Positions 5,476 through 7,629 of a DNA stretch of 7,629 bases are shown one piece after another. The stretch lies in assembly GCA_017537495.1 (NCBI GenBank), contig JAFYKS010000114.1, positions 1 through 7,629 of the forward strand, given 5' to 3'. The stretch's first letter is position 1; each line of letters begins with the position of its first letter. A program made the translations under genes and the position numbers. The notes beneath the pieces were generated by a model. That model worked only from the letters and a program-made list of their open reading frames with translations, did not search any database and was not told where the DNA came from. This DNA is from Bacillota bacterium (GTDB lineage: Bacteria > Bacillota > Clostridia > Peptostreptococcales > Anaerovoracaceae).

Positions 5476-6798
5476 ATGGAAAGAGATAGTTTCAGAAGTA
5501 AAACGGGATTCATTATCGCCTGTATCGGTTCTGCCGTAGGCATGGGTAATATCTGGCTCTTCCCGGCGAGAGTATCTTCTCTTGGCGGTGCAGCCTTCCT
5601 GATCCCTTATTTTATATGTGTTATCGTAATCGGATTCACTGGTGTAATCGGTGAAATGGCCTTCGGTCGTGCCATGGGCGCAGGTCCGATGGGTGCTTTT
5701 GGTAAGGCTACGGAAATGGCCGGAAAAGGAAAGAAGCTGGGTGAAGGTCTGGCTCTGGTTCCGGTAATTACATCCTTCGCACTGGCAATCGGTTACTCTG
5801 TAGTTGTAGGCTGGATTCTCAAGTATACTGTAGGATCCATTACCGGCAGTGTATTCGCTGGTGCTACCGTAGATGACTATGCAGGCGCATTCGGTGCCAC
5901 TGCAGCATCCTTCGGCAGCGTGGGCTGGCATGTGCTGGGCCTGGCGATTACTTTTATCGTAATGATTTACGGAATTTCCTCCGGTATCGAAAAGATGAAC
6001 AAGGTTATGATGCCTCTGTTCTTCGTTATGTTCGTAGGTATGGCAGTTTATCTGCGCACTCTGCCGGGTGCAGAAGCAGCTTATGACTTCCTGCTGAAAC
6101 CTGACTGGACACAGCTGGCAAACGGTAAGACCTGGGTTTATGCCCTGGGTCAGGCCTTCTTCTCCCTGTCACTGGCAGGTTCCGGAACCCTGGTTTACGG
6201 TTCTTATCTGAAGAAGGATGTGGACGTTCCGTCCAGTGCACGTACTGTAGCATTCTGGGATACCATGGCAGCAGTTGTAGCAGCCTTCACCATCCTGCCG
6301 GCAATGGCCATCGCAGGTGTGGAACTGACCGGCGGCGGTCCTGGCCTCATGTTTATCTTCCTGCCGAGCGTATTCGCACAGATTCCTGGCGGCAGAGTCG
6401 TAATTATCGTATTCTTTGTGGCAGTTACCTTCGCAGGTCTGACTTCTCTGGTGAACCTGTTTGAAACACCGGTAGAAGCACTGCAGACCAAGTTCGGCTT
6501 CAGCCGTAAGAAGGCAGTTGGTGCGGTTGCAGTTGTGGGTACAGCCATCGGCGTATGCATCGAAGGCATCGTATCCGGCTGGATGGATATCTTCTCCATC
6601 TACATGTGCCCTCTGGGTGCATTCCTGGCCGGCGTGATCTTCTTCTGGATCTGCGGCAAAGACTTCGTCCGCAAGCACGTGGACATGGGCGCAAAGAAGC
6701 CTGTAGGCCCTTGGTTTGAATTCGCAAGCCAGTACGTATTCTGCGGCCTGACCATTGCGGTTCTGGTTCTGGGTACTCTGCTGGGCGATATCGGCTGA
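5476..6798 (+). CDS. Sodium-dependent amino-acid transporter, NSS/SNF (LeuT-type) family
   Basis: 440 residues; inner-membrane Na+-coupled symporter, probably for an amino acid. ATG 5476 follows AAGGAGATGATT (5459-5470), which matches the 16S anti-Shine-Dalgarno almost throughout. About 11 transmembrane helices can be drawn (near 10-33, 38-62, 90-120, 150-168, 174-193, 219-243, 255-283, 305-336, 345-365, 370-392, 415-437), the common number in bacterial members. Helix 1 carries GSAVGMGNIWLFP (18-30), the unwound substrate and Na+ site. Helix 6 has FFSLSLAGSG (228-237). Helix 8 has AGLTS (320-324), matching the LeuT Na2 ligands Ala351, Thr354 and Ser355. The Arg normally in helix 1 (LeuT Arg30) is Leu28, with Arg32 four residues later. 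Substrate cannot be read from the sequence. It is monocistronic, with its own promoter and terminator. Confidence 0.93.
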   Translation: MERDSFRSKTGFIIACIGSAVGMGNIWLFPARVSSLGGAAFLIPYFICVIVIGFTGVIGEMAFGRAMGAGPMGAFGKATEMAGKGKKLGEGLALVPVITSFALAIGYSVVVGWILKYTVGSITGSVFAGATVDDYAGAFGATAASFGSVGWHVLGLAITFIVMIYGISSGIEKMNKVMMPLFFVMFVGMAVYLRTLPGAEAAYDFLLKPDWTQLANGKTWVYALGQAFFSLSLAGSGTLVYGSYLKKDVDVPSSARTVAFWDTMAAVVAAFTILPAMAIAGVELTGGGPGLMFIFLPSVFAQIPGGRVVIIVFFVAVTFAGLTSLVNLFETPVEALQTKFGFSRKKAVGAVAVVGTAIGVCIEGIVSGWMDIFSIYMCPLGAFLAGVIFFWICGKDFVRKHVDMGAKKPVGPWFEFASQYVFCGLTIAVLVLGTLLGDIG

Positions 6799-6876
6799 TT
6801 CCGGATTCCCCCCTGCAAAATCTGCAATAAAAGAGTTGTCTCAATCAGGAGGCAATGTCATTATGTGAATGCAATT

Positions 6877-6905
6877 GGTGGAGCTCTGCTCCACCTTTTT
6901 GTTTT
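6877..6905 (+). terminator. Intrinsic terminator after the sodium symporter
   Basis: GGTGGAGC (6877-6884) pairs perfectly with GCTCCACC (6888-6895) around a TCT loop, followed directly by TTTTTGTTTT (6896-6905). It lies 78 bases after the transporter stop. The arm and tail are textbook rho-independent. The stretch between the stop codon and the hairpin (6799-6876) holds no gene I can support. Confidence 0.93.
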
Positions 6906-6970
6906 ATGCGTGCAATAAACGCTTGAAAAACAGATGTATGTTGAAAAATTCTAAAAAAATTCAGTTTATC

Positions 6971-7000
6971 TGTAACAAATACAAGTGTTTCGTGTATATA
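6971..7000 (+). promoter_or_regulatory. Candidate promoter of the downstream helical-protein gene
   Basis: The AT-rich stretch 6902-7033 lies between a terminator and a new gene, so a promoter is expected. The best pair I see is TGTAACA (6971-6977, including GTAACA) and TATATA (6995-7000), 17 bases apart, each about four of six to consensus. TTGAAA boxes at 6923 and 6941 offer alternatives but lack good -10 partners. The assignment is tentative. Confidence 0.35.
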
Positions 7001-7033
7001 TGAGTATCAATACTTTACAGATGGAGGCAGACT

Positions 7034-7629
7034 ATGGCTAGAAAAGATATAACCACTTTTGCAAAAGAAATGAATGAACGTTTTGTATTGGCCCAGGAAA
7101 TGCTTGGAAAAATAAAAAGTGAAAACGGACCGACATACAAAAATATGAAAAACACCTTAAATGAACTAAAACGCATGTCTTCTGATAAGGATATAACTTT
7201 TGAAGCATTACGTAAAAAAATGCAGATTCTGGAAGAACAGGCTGCACAGTACATGAGAGAACAGCGTTTTAAAGTTGGTCAGAGTATTGAAGGTGCAGAA
7301 GATTACCGTAAAAATGATGAATTTCTTGATTCTGCCTTTGCGGAAAACAAAAAGAAAAACGCGATGAAAGCTGCAAATATTCTTTTGCAGGCATCAAATA
7401 GCTGGGTTAACGAGTTGGACTACCACTATCCTGATATCAAAAAACGTGAAATTGAACGGCAGGAAGCTCTGCTTGCTGAAGAGAAAAAGAACAAGGAAAG
7501 AAAATTATCAAAATATGTAAATGTAATTCATGAATACGACAAAAAATTTGCAGAAACATTCGTTCATGATAAAAAAAGTACTGATCCACTGTATAAGGAG
7601 GCATCTGCTGCAGTTCAGAAACTGATGAA
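7034..7629 (+). CDS. Unrecognised charged, helical protein (3' end outside window)
   Basis: ATG 7034 follows GGAGG (7023-7027) by six bases, and the frame stays open to the window end (198 complete codons). The product begins MARKDITTFAKEMNERF and is rich in Lys, Glu, Gln and Ala, with few Gly or Pro and no Cys. It has no signal peptide or membrane helix in the visible part. Long stretches look alpha-helical, with possible coiled coil near residues 60-80 (MQILEEQAAQYMREQR) and 137-157 (KKREIERQEALLAEEKK). I recognise no domain. The coding sequence is clearly more AT-rich than the transporter and racemase, favouring AAA, GAA and AAT codons, which could mean lower expression or a different origin. 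It has its own upstream terminator and likely promoter, so it begins a new unit. It may be the N-terminal part of a much longer protein. Confidence 0.72.
   Translation, partial: MARKDITTFAKEMNERFVLAQEMLGKIKSENGPTYKNMKNTLNELKRMSSDKDITFEALRKKMQILEEQAAQYMREQRFKVGQSIEGAEDYRKNDEFLDSAFAENKKKNAMKAANILLQASNSWVNELDYHYPDIKKREIERQEALLAEEKKNKERKLSKYVNVIHEYDKKFAETFVHDKKSTDPLYKEASAAVQKLM

Noticed and set aside
6848..6924. AGGAGG followed by a 22-codon mini-ORF (MSLCECNWWSS...) whose tandem Trp codons run into the terminator stem, resembling an attenuator leader peptide
   Set aside because: The spacing from AGGAGG to ATG is only two bases. The hairpin has no visible alternative antiterminator pairing, and no tryptophan gene follows. 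It is better read as the plain terminator of the transporter gene.
6931..6972. CAGAT...ATCTG and TGAA...TTCA weak inverted repeats in the AT-rich spacer before the last gene
   Set aside because: The arms are four to five bases in very AT-rich sequence, expected by chance.

Overview
The window looks like a piece of chromosome from an anaerobic, gut-type Firmicute (Clostridia or Negativicutes). This is an inference from near-consensus Bacillota-type ribosome binding sites (AGGAGG/AAGGAG), roughly balanced base composition, and the gene content: a COG4248-like kinase with CPWC zinc ribbon, an 11-helix NSS transporter and an alanine racemase. The species cannot be named from the sequence alone.

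Positions 1-4113 form one tight, co-directional cluster on the + strand. It holds the 3' end of a transglutaminase-like cysteine protein, a 665-residue membrane-spanning protein-kinase-like protein, a membrane-anchored HEVRH zinc-protease-like protein, a second smaller kinase-like protein that has lost the main catalytic aspartates, and two tiny cysteine-rich proteins of 40 and 39 residues. Gaps are 2-24 bases and two Shine-Dalgarno sites overlap the preceding stop codon, so this is very probably one operon. It ends at a perfect 28-base palindrome that can terminate transcription from both sides. The cluster is the candidate 'undescribed system': an active kinase plus a paralogous pseudokinase, a cysteine-type and a zinc-type peptidase-like protein, and metal-binding micro-proteins. 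The large kinase carries repeated beta-rich domains predicted to lie outside the membrane. Its function is unknown; envelope sensing and signalling is a reasonable guess but only a guess.

Positions 4132-5475 hold alr (alanine racemase, - strand), convergent with the operon. A good sigma-A-type promoter lies upstream, in the spacer shared with the divergent transporter gene. Positions 5476-6798 encode a sodium:amino-acid symporter of the NSS (SNF/LeuT) family, followed by a strong intrinsic terminator. The alr and transporter genes look like ordinary housekeeping or nutrient-uptake genes.

From 7034 to the window end runs the start of a charged, alpha-helical, AT-richer gene that I do not recognise; its 3' end is outside the window. 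No rRNA, tRNA, CRISPR array, insertion sequence, attachment site or origin was seen.
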